Shown here one piece after another: positions 1 through 11,700 of a DNA stretch of 64,000 nt. The notes under the pieces are model-generated. The model did no database searches and had not been told where the DNA came from. It saw nothing but the letters and a program-made list of their open reading frames with translations. This stretch comes from Odontocerum albicorne (taxonomy: Eukaryota > Arthropoda > Insecta > Trichoptera > Odontoceridae): assembly GCA_949825065.1 (NCBI GenBank), contig OX463848.1:34749491-34813490 (forward strand), in the 5' to 3' direction. The translations under genes were made by a program, and so were the position numbers. Numbering within the stretch: the first letter of the stretch is position 1; the number at the start of each line of letters is the position of its first letter.

Positions 1-659
1 TAATTAATAACTATCGTTCATTTTTTTAATAAATTTTGAATATGTGGCAAAGTTTTTTTAGAATGACATCGCGTATTCCTTTCTTGTACATTTAAAAAAT
101 AGTCATTTTTGCAATCTAGTATAAAATACAAACTTTTTTTAGCCTTAGACAAAAGGGTTCATTAAGTCAAGTGAAAAAAAATACATAAAAAATAATCACT
201 TAATTTTCTCCAACATGTTAAGTTTTCTGAAAACTTGGAAAAATAAATATTTTTTTCTCAAACTTACGTACATATTTTTTACCAAATTAAAAACATACTG
301 AATTTATTTAAATAATCAAAGAATATTCTGTGGTTGTTGAACAGCCTTTGGAATAAAATTACATTCTATTTAATATATTAAATATATTATTGGAAAAAAA
401 ATATGACTTACTAATTTTTAGCAAGAAAATGTGTAGCTTTGAAATTGTGTTTTTCTTATACTGACTATGCACAACTAATGTGGAATTATGTTGTTAAATT
501 AACTTTTACAAATGTTTTAGAAATTGTTATGATTTTATCGTTTGTTAGAATTATCAAAAAAAATATTACGCACTGAAACGCATGTACAAGTTTTACCTTG
601 GCAGTTGTGTTTCCACCTTCTTCCTAAGAACATTTAGCTTAACCTTTGTGCAAGACGCA

Positions 660-706
660 GAATTTGTATCTTGCCCCCGGGTCCAGATGACCCTCGCTAC
701 GCCACT
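660..706 (-). mobile_element. hAT-like terminal fragment
   Basis: On the minus strand the sequence begins CAGTGGCGTAGCGAGGGTC and continues into a GC-rich segment. CAGTGGCGTA is a frequent hAT-type terminus. No partner terminus or 8-bp duplication was found. Confidence 0.3.
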
Positions 707-1433
707 GAATCGTTTTTTTATATCAAACAACCCCATACACAGCGGTTCAATATTCCTAAATATTTCAAAACAGATAGATTTTGGGTTGGTTCCTTATTGC
801 ATAATTACGTCTACTTTTGACAATCATCGAATTCCGTCATCCACCAATTAGGAAAATTGTTTAATTTCCGTTAGCAATAAAAATCACGAATATTTCCTTC
901 AACGGCTTATTTTCCCCACATAAACCCGTTCTACAATAATAATCAAACGGGTTGACTCCGCTTTATGTTGGTAATTTCAGTACATAATGCCTAAGTTAAT
1001 AAAAACTTACTTTCATAACATTTTCATTATTTCAAATTTCCGGATCGAATCGTTGTTTATATAAATACGTTATATGCCTACGTACATTACGTAACATACG
1101 GAAATATATTATATTCGATACCTTTTATTTTTTATAGAAATAAATGCCTAAAAATAAAAAAATAATATTATTGTTAAATGGTTGAGTACAATTATACAAG
1201 AATAATAATCAACAATCGGAAAGAAATATAAATGTATTTTTCCATGTTGTATGTCCTACTCGTAAGTAAGATACAGGCAAACTCCTAGTTTACTGGGGAT
1301 TCGACCAATGAAACCCAATAGACCCAGATCCATTAAAATTGTATATCCACATTAAATTACCTGTTGGTTTTTTTTTCACAAATTATGTATTTATAACATT
1401 TCTTGTCATATATTGTATAAATAATAGGACAAT

Positions 1434-1500
1434 TTATATAGCACAGTTTAGAGAGCAGACTCTCCTCAAGGGGACTCGAACATATTAAAACTATTATTGA
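1434..1500 (-). mobile_element. SINE-III remnant
   Basis: Shares the TATAGCACnGTTTAGAGAGnA, CTCCTCAAGGG and GACTCGAA blocks with copies at 5240, 24905 and 49240. The GACTCGAAC box is a decayed pol III B box on the minus strand. Confidence 0.5.
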
Positions 1501-1519
1501 AAGCTTAAAAATACAGCTA

Positions 1520-1777
1520 TCCCTCGCTTTACGCGATAAATTGGTTCCAAGAAGAATCGCATAACTAGATGCAATTGATTTTTTTTGTGGATGAGAAATT
1601 AGAAAAGTGACCTAAAATTGCTAAAAAATACAATTTTTGCCTTTATTTTCAATTAGAAGACTGGCTTTCCTTTAATTTTTTCTTAATTTTATTTATATCG
1701 CATTCTAGGTAAAAGTTTTCAACTTCATGGTTAAGATATTGCCACTGCTTTATATCAAAATCGCGTACAACGAGGGA
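1520..1777. mobile_element. pogo/Tigger-like MITE with TA duplication
   Basis: Terminal inverted repeats TCCCTCGCTTTACGCGAT and (reverse complement of the right end) TCCCTCGTTGTACGCGAT are flanked by TA at 1518-1519 and 1778-1779. It is 258 bp with no transposase. The CCCTCG start and TA target fit the pogo/Tigger branch of Tc1/mariner. Confidence 0.75.
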
Positions 1778-1794
1778 TATCTGTATTAGTATCG

Positions 1795-1905
1795 GCAACT
1801 GCGACTATTAGATTGAAACTTTCCCGCATCTGCAAATATTTAGAAAAACATAATTAGTAAAAAAACCGCAGAAAACTTACCAACTACAAAAAAAAAACTT
1901 TTGTC
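1795..1905 (+). repeat. Dispersed repeat (three copies in window)
   Basis: Shares the blocks ATTAGATT..., CGGCATCTGCA and ACCGCAGAAAACTTACCA with copies at about 5728-5920 and 49884-50070, all in the same orientation. Family not recognised. Confidence 0.6.
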
Positions 1906-2349
1906 GATATTCAATATTTGTAATTTGTCTTCCCTTTGTGCGTTTTCTGTCTGTTTATTTCAGATGCAGACCATTTCACGCCATAGGACCATCGACAACA
2001 AAAAGCTCATAATTTATATTTACATCTCAAAAGAATTTTCAAATGATATAATTCATTTGTATTTCGACTGCCATCTATATTTCAAACGCCAAACTATACA
2101 GAATATAATACTTGAATTGACCATTACAAATATCGAACATAAAATTAACGTTCCCTTTTTTATATTATTTAATTAACATGATTTATTTGTTTTTTTTTTT
2201 ACTATTCTTGAAATGATCTAATTTTAATTTTCATTTAAAATGAAACGCTTCTCGTTTATAGATGTCACTATACTAGAATGACTTCACACGGCATTATTTT
2301 AAAACATAAAGAAAATGTTTTAAAATTAATTTCATAGATGTCAATAATG

Positions 2350-2773
2350 TTCAGTGTAAATAAAATTTCTCTCGAACAACGGTTTTTAGATCACGTCGAT
2401 CGCTCACGCATTCTTTATCGCATTTTTTCAACACGGTAATCACCAAGGAGCGTGTGTGTTGTATAGTGTGGGGGAATCGCGCTCACCTGAGTTGTATTCA
2501 GGCAGGTGTAACAGTTATTTGTAGTTATTCGCGTGTTCTACATAAGCCGTCAAAAACTTCGCCGATTGCCGTGACAACAAAACAATAGAAAAAGTTTTGC
2601 TTAATCAAAACTTCGCGTAGTTATTATTCTCGATTATTGAACAAAAAGTGAACGTTTCATAAAATATTACAGTGAATTTTTATGTGTTTTAAAGTGTCTG
2701 GTTATTTTATCAAGACGATGATATACTTTTAAGTGTCATTTTCTTTGTGTACATCAAATAATTTCCATCAAAA
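2350..2773 (+). promoter_or_regulatory. Probable 5' UTR and promoter region of Sans
   Basis: The 400 bases before the Sans ATG are less AT-biased than the surrounding sequence and carry several CpG-containing stretches (about 2390-2560). A TCAGT at 2351-2355 fits the arthropod initiator pattern, but such pentamers are common. The ATG sits in a favourable CAAAATG context with A at -3. No TATA box is obvious at a fixed distance. Transcript start is a guess. Confidence 0.3.
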
Positions 2774-2796
2774 ATGACCACTGATCGATTTCATAA
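2774..2796 (+). CDS. Sans: Sans exon 1 (start codon, 7 codons plus 2 nt)
   Basis: Encodes MTTDRFH and the first two bases of a lysine codon, then the donor GTATGT. It corresponds to the short N-terminus of USH1G that precedes the first AARDG-like helix. Joined to exon 2 it reads [13 protein letters not shown]. Without splicing the frame closes within three codons, which supports the donor. Confidence 0.85.
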
Positions 2797-5700
2797 GTAT
2801 GTATAATCGATTTTTTATTGTTTACACATTTTTACTTGACAAACTAGTATTGGATTATGGATCGATATGTCAAAATATTGAACGTTATTCACGCTTTCTG
2901 ATCTGCAAAACCATTTCATTTGTGTTTGTTATCTCTTGATAAAAAATATGGAAACGTTTAATCTAATAAGAAAAATAAGTCATAAACGATTTATATTAAG
3001 ATAAAAAATACAATGGACGAATGATTCTGATAAGTTTAAAATATATTTTCATTTATCGAGTGTTTTATTCGGATCTGGATCGAATTGAGATGAAGTTTAC
3101 ACTTAAATGTCAAATTGTGTTGAAGTTCACGAGTTTGTATATAATAAATTGTGTAAAATCAGAATACAATTTTCTTTTTTATGTCAAAATAAGATCAATA
3201 TTTACACTTTTATGTAAAATTGGATTAAAATTTTATATTTTGTGTTGAATGAAGGTAACACTGAATAAATAAAGAATGTTTCTTAAAAATATTTTCGTAT
3301 GAAAGCTTCAATCTTCATGTTCTTCCTTGAAGAATTACATTTATAACAAATAGTTTTTAAGAGTGCATTCTTCAATAGGAAAAAATATAAACAATCTCGG
3401 TCAGAAATGTCGAGTCGACAACATTCGGATCGCGAGCACTCTTATTTTTTATACTTAAAATTGACTCATACATGTGTATTGTAATACGTATTTTTTCTAA
3501 TTGTAAAGGATTCAAACTTGGAAAGGATTTAACTGTTCTGTAAATTTAAATATAATTATTTCAATAATTCACATATCCCTTGATTTACGCGATAGATACA
3601 TTTCAAGAAAAAATCGCGTATATTGAAATTATGCTAATATGATAGAAGCGTGAAACTTATATAAAATTGGATACGGAACGGGGTATGAATTAACTCCAAA
3701 AAAGTACGATGATTCACATATGCTTGCACAAAAACATAGCAAAAATAAATACTCCCTGCAGGGTAGATAGAAAGGAAAGAGTGCCAGACTTTCCTATCTC
3801 GACACACATTCTTCGACTCTTCTACATCAATACAGCTTTTTATACAACTCCTACGATTTTTCTGTATTTTTACTTTTCCTTCTGTTAAAATATCAAAAAT
3901 GATAATGCTATTTACATATTCAGATTCAGTACCATTAGCTAGCTTTTAATTACTCATAATTTCACGGATTTGGAGTGTTGAAATATTGCAGACAATTTTC
4001 ACCTAACAATTTTATAAATATAACATTGACCTAAAAAAGATTATGATGTGTGCAAATTTTATCAGAAATATATATTTTATATCTTTTGTAACTAAGATAA
4101 ACAACATGTAATCTGACCCACTAAATTTATTCCAATATTTTTATTCAAAAACATTTCATTTAATTGGAATTCGTGCATGTATCCATAAACAAATAATAGG
4201 TGTTGCAATATTCCACTTTCTGTAAATTATTAAAAGATAACTTTTTTTAGATTGATACACTTTCTTTCATATTTCAAGCAATTAAGTAAAATCAACTGAA
4301 AGAAATACTTAAAAAATACCACAAGTTGATGACTCAAGACAAGTGTAAAATATCGTTATAAATAATCAATATTAAATATATTACTGTAGACACCCGAAAC
4401 GTGTGTTCACTGTTTTGTTACCGTTTTTTTTAAATAAGCATAACTAAATAAATAAAAACAAAAAATGTTTGAATTTTTATTTGAACAATCAATTTATTCG
4501 ATGAAAACGAAATCAATCTCAAAGTTGTACGAGTACTCCTCTATGAAAGGATTTCATTTACTCCATACGACCCAGGTTCTTCTCCCAGTTTCTTCCACCT
4601 GTTTCTCAATCTAAAAGACATTGTTTCGTATATATGCATAAAGGATTTAACCTTTAATTAGCATACCTTAAGGATAGACAAGCAAAAAAATTAATTCGTT
4701 GTTTAATTCCGTTTTGGTTTGTTTTTGATTCCACACATACCCATACAAAGTGACTCAATGTTTCCCGGAATATATAAAAACTGTACAAGTGTGAGTTGAA
4801 TCTGTTTTGTATATAAACATAATTATGAGTAAAAGATCCAACACACAAAACCATTTTTTTATTATTTTTTGAGATATCAAAAAAAATCAAGCCTGTTAGA
4901 TAAGTTAAATTACGTCTTAATTTTTTTTAATGCAAAACGGCTAGATATTCCTCCAGTTAACTCAGAACAGGTAAAACGTGATTCCTTCTTAATTGGCAAA
5001 ATAATTCAATATATTTATGTACATATCGTGTACCATTGGTTTTCCATATATGTTGGAATAGCATACAGCGGAAGAACAATGCGCAGTAAAAATTGCAACT
5101 GTTAATTCCTTATTGTGTGGAACTTGTTTCTGTTTTTCATTTGTTCGTTTTTCACAATGGTAAAGTTAAGGAAATCAAAAATATATGTAGATTTTTTTTA
5201 GAATATATCATATATCGCCATTTCCATGCATGAATAATACGAGTATATTATCTAAAATCTCCTCAAGAGCGCTTTAACTTGGGATTTGAACCCACTATTA
5301 TTGACAATACCATATTTGTATAGACGGCGCCCCTAGGCAGTTTGCAACCTGCAACCCCACACCCTCCCCTAATTCATAATTTAAAAAATATTACCCTTTC
5401 ACTGCAGTTGAAGCCTTGCTTTCTTCTTCGCAAATGCATTTATGATATCAGTGAAGTCCTGATTCTATTGATAATAGTGCAAATGCGTTTAGTCTGTTTT
5501 GTTTTTGCGTGAATCTTGAATAACATACGTTTTTATTGTTTTAATAATGAAAAAAATCACCAGCGGAGCAATTTTTCAATGGTGTAAATAAATAAAGTAT
5601 TTATGAATCTTTGGTGCCTTCCTCTGGTATAGCGCCACTAAACAAATGACTAGGTTTGCCTGTTAGCAATAGCGGCTTCGATTATTGATGAATATTACAA

Positions 5701-8645
5701 ATAAAAACGAGATGAGTGTAAAGATAGGAAGGTGGTGGTTGCGGCCATTAGATTAAGAACTCCCGGCATCTGCATGTTTAGAAAAAAATATTAGGTAAGA
5801 AAACCGCAGAAAACTTACCAAGGAAAGATGAACTACAAAGAAACCTCTGTAGATCTTCCGATGTGTGATGATAGTAACATATTCGGCGTTAGGTGGAGTA
5901 AAGTTTTCGTGTATTTTTTTACCATTTAACTATTCTTATTTATTTTAAGCTTTACTATATAGTACAGTGTACAATATGGCGTGTTTATTGCCATGTGGGA
6001 ATCTCTCCCAACCTACCAGAAAGTTGTTTAAACACGCCTTAAGTGAAAACCATACTGGAAACATTTTTTTTAAATCTGGATACTAATGGGAATCGAACCC
6101 GCAACTACCGGGCTGAAAGTCAAGCGTCTTACCAATCAATATTATGTCATGTGCTAACAGACATGGGTGAAATATAGTCAGTTCTTAATATTGTGTATAA
6201 TTTGATATCGTTTTTCAAATGTCTTCTTATTTTTTCATACATACACATCATCACGCCATTTCGTTTCATATCGTGACACTCATCTTTCATTTCTACATCC
6301 ATTCAAACTATCATTCACTTCCAACCATACTTTTTTTGGTCTTCCCTCTACCACGCTTATCTCTCACAATTACACTTTATATTTGTTTCGTTTGTATTTC
6401 TTCATTAATCGTCATACAAGCTCACTCCATGTCAGAGTGATTTTCTTGATGTTGCTTAATACATCAGCCTTAAATTCAAGTGCATCCCTCATCCTTACCT
6501 GCACTAAGTTCAAGTTCATCCCTCATCCTTACCTGCTCTAAGTTCAAGTTCATCCCTCTTCCTTACCTGCTCTAAGTTCAAGTTCATCCCTCATCCTTGC
6601 CTGCTCTAAGATCAAGTTCATCCCTCATCTTCTAAATTCAAGTTCATCCTTACCTGCTCTAAGTTCAAGTTCATCCCTCATCCTTACCTGCTCTAAATTC
6701 AAGTTCATCCCTCATCCTTACCTGCTCTAAGTTCAAGTTCATCCCTCATCCTTACCTGCTCTAATTTCACATTTTTCACTTAAAGTTTTTTTTCTAATGA
6801 CATTTTCACGACTTTTAATACAATTTGGAGGACTTTTTACCATCTAGCAAATTGATTCAACCAATCAAAACTAAGTTGAAAAGCTTGGAAGTGAAAACAC
6901 AAGCAAAGGATATTTATGTTAAGTTATCAGGTAAAATCAAATACGGAATATATCTAACATGAATTGTATACAACGAAAGTGTAATACAATACAATAAAAT
7001 ACTATGTACATGATACGGAATGCACTACGTAGATCTTTCGTAAGCTTCTTCAACTAGACATAGCAAACAAACATAGAAAGCTGTCAATAAAATACCATGT
7101 ACATGATACGGAATGCACTACGTAGATCTTTCGTAAGCTTCTTCAACTAGACATGGCAATCAAACATAGAAAGCTGTCAATAAAATACCATGTACATGAT
7201 ACGGAATGCACTACGTAGATCTTTCGTAAGCTTCTTCAACTAGACATGGCAATCAAACATAAAGCTGTCAGATAAAAGGACAAAACTGTTGTCAGTCATA
7301 CTCGTAAGATATTTTTCATCACATATGAACCAATATTCATGTTTATCAAACTAATTTTTCGCAACTAGTTTACTATTTTACACTAGCTTAATCCGAGTTT
7401 TTATATTTTTCGAAGTGGGCAAACTTCTTAACATTCAAAATTTTAAAATTTCTTTAATTTAACAGAAAAATTAAGTTTATTAAACTATACTTAACACTTA
7501 TATTATTATTTATAGTTAGAGGCATTAACATTGTGGAGGTTCATTGTAATTTGTTTTATCAAACACTGTTTATTCCACTTTTTGTAACTTGGGAATATCT
7601 TGCCGTTTTGTAAATTTGTTATAAAAAGTGGAATAAACAGTGTTTGATTAAACCAAATTACAATACTTAACTCTTGTATTAAGCGATATTGTTTCTGAAA
7701 GAGACAGAAATATTTATAGTTGTAATGTTTTACATATACAGAAAAGTAAAATCATATTGATCAAATTTTCAGGTAAATAATTATTACTTTTTACTTGTTC
7801 TGTTTATTGTAAAAAGGGTAAAAATTTTGAGATTATTTTAATGACCGACCGTTCCATTGCACGAACTAATTTGTAGATGAACATCGCTTCGCTTGTCCAT
7901 AAAATTATGGTCACCTGTCTTCCAACCCCGGAATTGCAACAGTGATTTCCATTTGAACCCAGATTAAAAAAAAAACAGTTTTCGAAAAAACTTCAGGCTC
8001 TGATAACTTGCTGGTTAGTTTGAAGTAATTGTCGAATGGCAATAAGTCTGCCAGGTTGTTCTGTATATAACGAAAATTTAATACAATAAGTCATACAGAT
8101 AAAGTTTTTACTGTATTTCTTTTTTTCATCCTTTTCCCTATAAACACTCAGAACAAAGATATGGTACAGTGATACCACTTCTGCAAGTTAAGGTCGATTT
8201 ACACACATCAGTGAATGACGGTACCGTGACCGGCCCGGGATGAAACCGACATGGTCAAAAATATTCTTCTATGGATTTGAAGGGTCTTGTTCACACTTGT
8301 CCGGTGTGTGACCGCGACAGTGCAAACAATGCTGTCGCCGTCAAGGTCTATTTACACGCATTAATGACGTGACAATATCGTGATCAGCCCATGTTTAAAA
8401 CCAACATGGTCAAAAATATTCCTCTATGGCTGTGATCTCCAAACTTTTTTGACCGCATACCTTTTTATGACGAAAATAATCATAAATTGTACCCCCAAAT
8501 TATATATTCTCGTACATATATACATACATACATACATACATACATACATACATACATGCATGCATGCATGCATGCATACATACATACACACGTACATACG
8601 TACGTACGTACGTACGTACATACATACATACATACATACATACAT

Positions 8646-8721
<76 letters not shown>

Positions 8722-11700
8722 GATAATGAAACAATATATGTACATGCAATTGATAAATTACAAGAGAAATTTAAAATTATAATTTAATGGGAACAACGTG
8801 ATTGAATTTGTTGACTAATTTCGGTAAAATCTGTCTTGATTCCCTGTGTTAATGCTATTCCAAGATCTGGTTCTAATTCTAATTTATTTCTGTTTTTGGT
8901 TTTAATTATTGTCATTGCCGAAAATTAATTATTGTCATTGTTTTTTTAAATTATCGGCAATAATGTCGATTCGCCTGGCAACGGTATTTGCCGACAAGGG
9001 AATAGATTTTAGTTTCTGAGCATATTCCTCTCCGTGAATTATTTCCACCCTTTTTATTGCTGCAGGAAGAAGAAGTGTTTCGCCAATTGTGTGTGGCTTT
9101 TTATCTTTCGCTATTAAGTAAGAAACCTCAAGAGAGGCTCGGAGTATGCGTACTCCACTTTAGGGACCAGTGCTCTATGGATTTGAAGTCTCGTCGGCGC
9201 GCGAACGTGCAAACAGTGAAACATCAAATTACTTTCGGACGATATTTTTGGTATTACGGCCGTGATTTTGATTTACTTTTTTTAGTGTTTTTTTAAGTTT
9301 TCATTTTGTTTTATTTGTTTTATTTATATTGTTTTATCAGAAACATGAACGAAACATAAAAAAATATATCATTATAAAAAAAAACAACTTTTATTATTAC
9401 TATTATTACTAAAAAAACTACTTTTGTTATTATTCGGGGTAAAGTCTTGATCCGAGTAATTATCTTAAGGTTTTGATACTTTTGTAAGTATTTAAAAAAA
9501 TATGTCATTTAAAAAAAAACTACTTTTATTATTACTATTATTACTAAAAAAACTACTTTTGTTATTATTCCGAGTCAAGTCTTGATCCGAGTGATTATCT
9601 TAAGGTTTTGATACTTTTGTAAGTATTTAAAAAAATATGTCATTTAAAAAAAAACTACTTTTATTATTACTATTATTACTAAAAAAACTACTTTTGTTAT
9701 TATTCCGAGTCAAGTCTTGATCCGAGTGATTATCTTAAGGTTTTGATACTTTTGTAAGTATTTAAAAAAATATGTCATTTAAAAAAAAACTACTTTTATT
9801 ATTACTAAAAAAACTACTATTGTTATTATTCCGAGTCAAGTCTTGATCCGAGTGATTATCTTAAGGTTTTGATACTTTTGTAAGTATTTAAAAAAATATA
9901 TAATTAAAAAAAAAAACTACTTTTATTATTACTAAAAAAACTACTTTTGTTATTATTCCGAGTCAAGTCTTGATCCGAGTGATTATCTTAAGGTTTTGAT
10001 ACTTTTGTAAGTATTTAAAAAAATATGTCATTTAAAAAAAAACTACTTTTATTATTACTAAAAAAACTACTTTTGTTATTATTCCGAGTCAAGTCTTGAT
10101 CCGAGTGATTATCTTAAGGTTTTGATACTTTTGTAAGTATTTAAAAAAATATATAATTAAAAAAAAAAACTACTTTTATTATTACTAAAAAAACTACTTT
10201 TGTTATTATTCCGAGTCAAGTCTTGATCCGAGTGATTATCTTAAGGTTTTGATACTTTTGTAAGTATTTAAAAAAATATGTCATTTAAAAAAAAACTACT
10301 TTTATTATTACTATTATTACTAAAAAAACTACTTTTGTTATTATTCCGAGTCAAGTCTTGATCCGAGTGATTATCTTAAGGTTTTGATACTTTTGTAAGT
10401 ATTTAAAAAAATATGTCATTTAAAAAAAAACTACTTTTATTATTACTAAAAAAACTACTATTGTTATTATTCCGAGTCAAGTCTTGATCCGAGTGATTAT
10501 CTTAAGGTTTTGATACTTTTGTAAGTATTTAAAAAAATATATAATTAAAAAAAAAAACTACTTTTATTATTACTAAAAAAACTACTTTTGTTATTATTCC
10601 GAGTCAAGTCTTGATCCGAGTGATTATCTTAAGGTTTCGATACTTTTGTAAGTATTTAAAAAAATATGTCATTTAAAAAAAACTACTTTTATTATTACTA
10701 TTATTACTAAAAAAACTACTTTTGTTTTATTCCGAGTCAAGTCTTGATCCGAGTGATTATCTTAAGGTTTCGATACTTTTGTAAGTATTTAAAAAAATAT
10801 ATCAATATAAAAAAAAACTTTTGTTATTATTCCGATTCGTTAAGTAACAACAAAGCATACTCACAAGACATGTCAGAGTCACCTGTAGTGTGTCTGTAAA
10901 CCTTGAAAAGATGAAACGCTTTGCCCAATCGATACCGCCTCTACTATATTTAAAAAAAAAACAAATAATAATTGGATCACGAGAATTATTTTTTGAATTT
11001 AATACAGACATCACGCTCTAACTGAATGTACAGAAATCACTGTTAAGATCACGGCCGGTGGAATCATGGGACCGTCATGGCACTGTCCGGCACTGTCATG
11101 GCACGTACCGGTCACCTTCACTGATGTGTGTAAATCGACCTTTATTCAACCAGGAGAAGAGACGTTTTTGTCCAATACTTCGTCTGCCCTGAATTTCTAA
11201 AGTACTTTAAATTTATTTTCTTATAGATGGAAACATTTATCTATATTTATTAATTCGTGACAAGATGTCATCGTTAGGGACTTTGTCCACCCATGAGTAT
11301 CTCAGCATTTTTCAATGGCACCACATTTCAATAGCTGCTTGTTTATATTTGGAAGCCTATGTTTCAACACCACAGTAAGGCGAAATAAAAATTCTTCTTG
11401 CAGAGAAGATTCCAAATTTTGAAAAAGAAACTTCGTGACTTTTCCACTTTTATTTTGGTCTCTTGAGAAATTTTATTTTACGTGAATAGTACAGGATAAA
11501 TCTTAAAAAGTGGAACATAAGCGAAATGTGGGCAGTGGATCCGTTGACCAAAAAGTGGAACAATCCTGCCTGAAGCGAAACGCTTAGTCATCTAATAATT
11601 TATACCCAGCATATTTTCCCATATCAACACTTTACAACCGGTTTATCCATAACCTGAGCATACTCCAATGGAACTTAAATTGGTACGATGCTAGCCAATT

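Larger units (their letters stand above)
8191..11141. mobile_element. PIF/Harbinger-like non-autonomous element with internal satellite
   Basis: Ends are inverted: AGGTCGATTTACACACATCA at the left and its reverse complement at 11117-11141, followed by GTGAA on both sides. The element is flanked by TTA at 8188-8190 and 11142-11144, the 3-bp duplication typical of PIF/Harbinger. Subterminal sequence repeats imperfectly at 8343-8425. The interior holds a compound microsatellite and a satellite-like array. No transposase frame is recognisable. Length is 2951 bp. Confidence 0.7.

Noticed and set aside
8380..8787. Several His/Thr/Tyr- or Cys/Val-repeat ORFs on both strands
   Set aside because: Translations of the compound microsatellite.
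9057..9296. 79-codon ORF inside the Harbinger-like element as a transposase
   Set aside because: No Harbinger transposase or MADF motif is visible, and part of the frame overlaps subterminal repeats.
9350..10830. CRISPR-like array
   Set aside because: Units are adjacent with no unique spacers, and the genome is eukaryotic. The same reasoning excludes 6455-6775 and 47170-48355.
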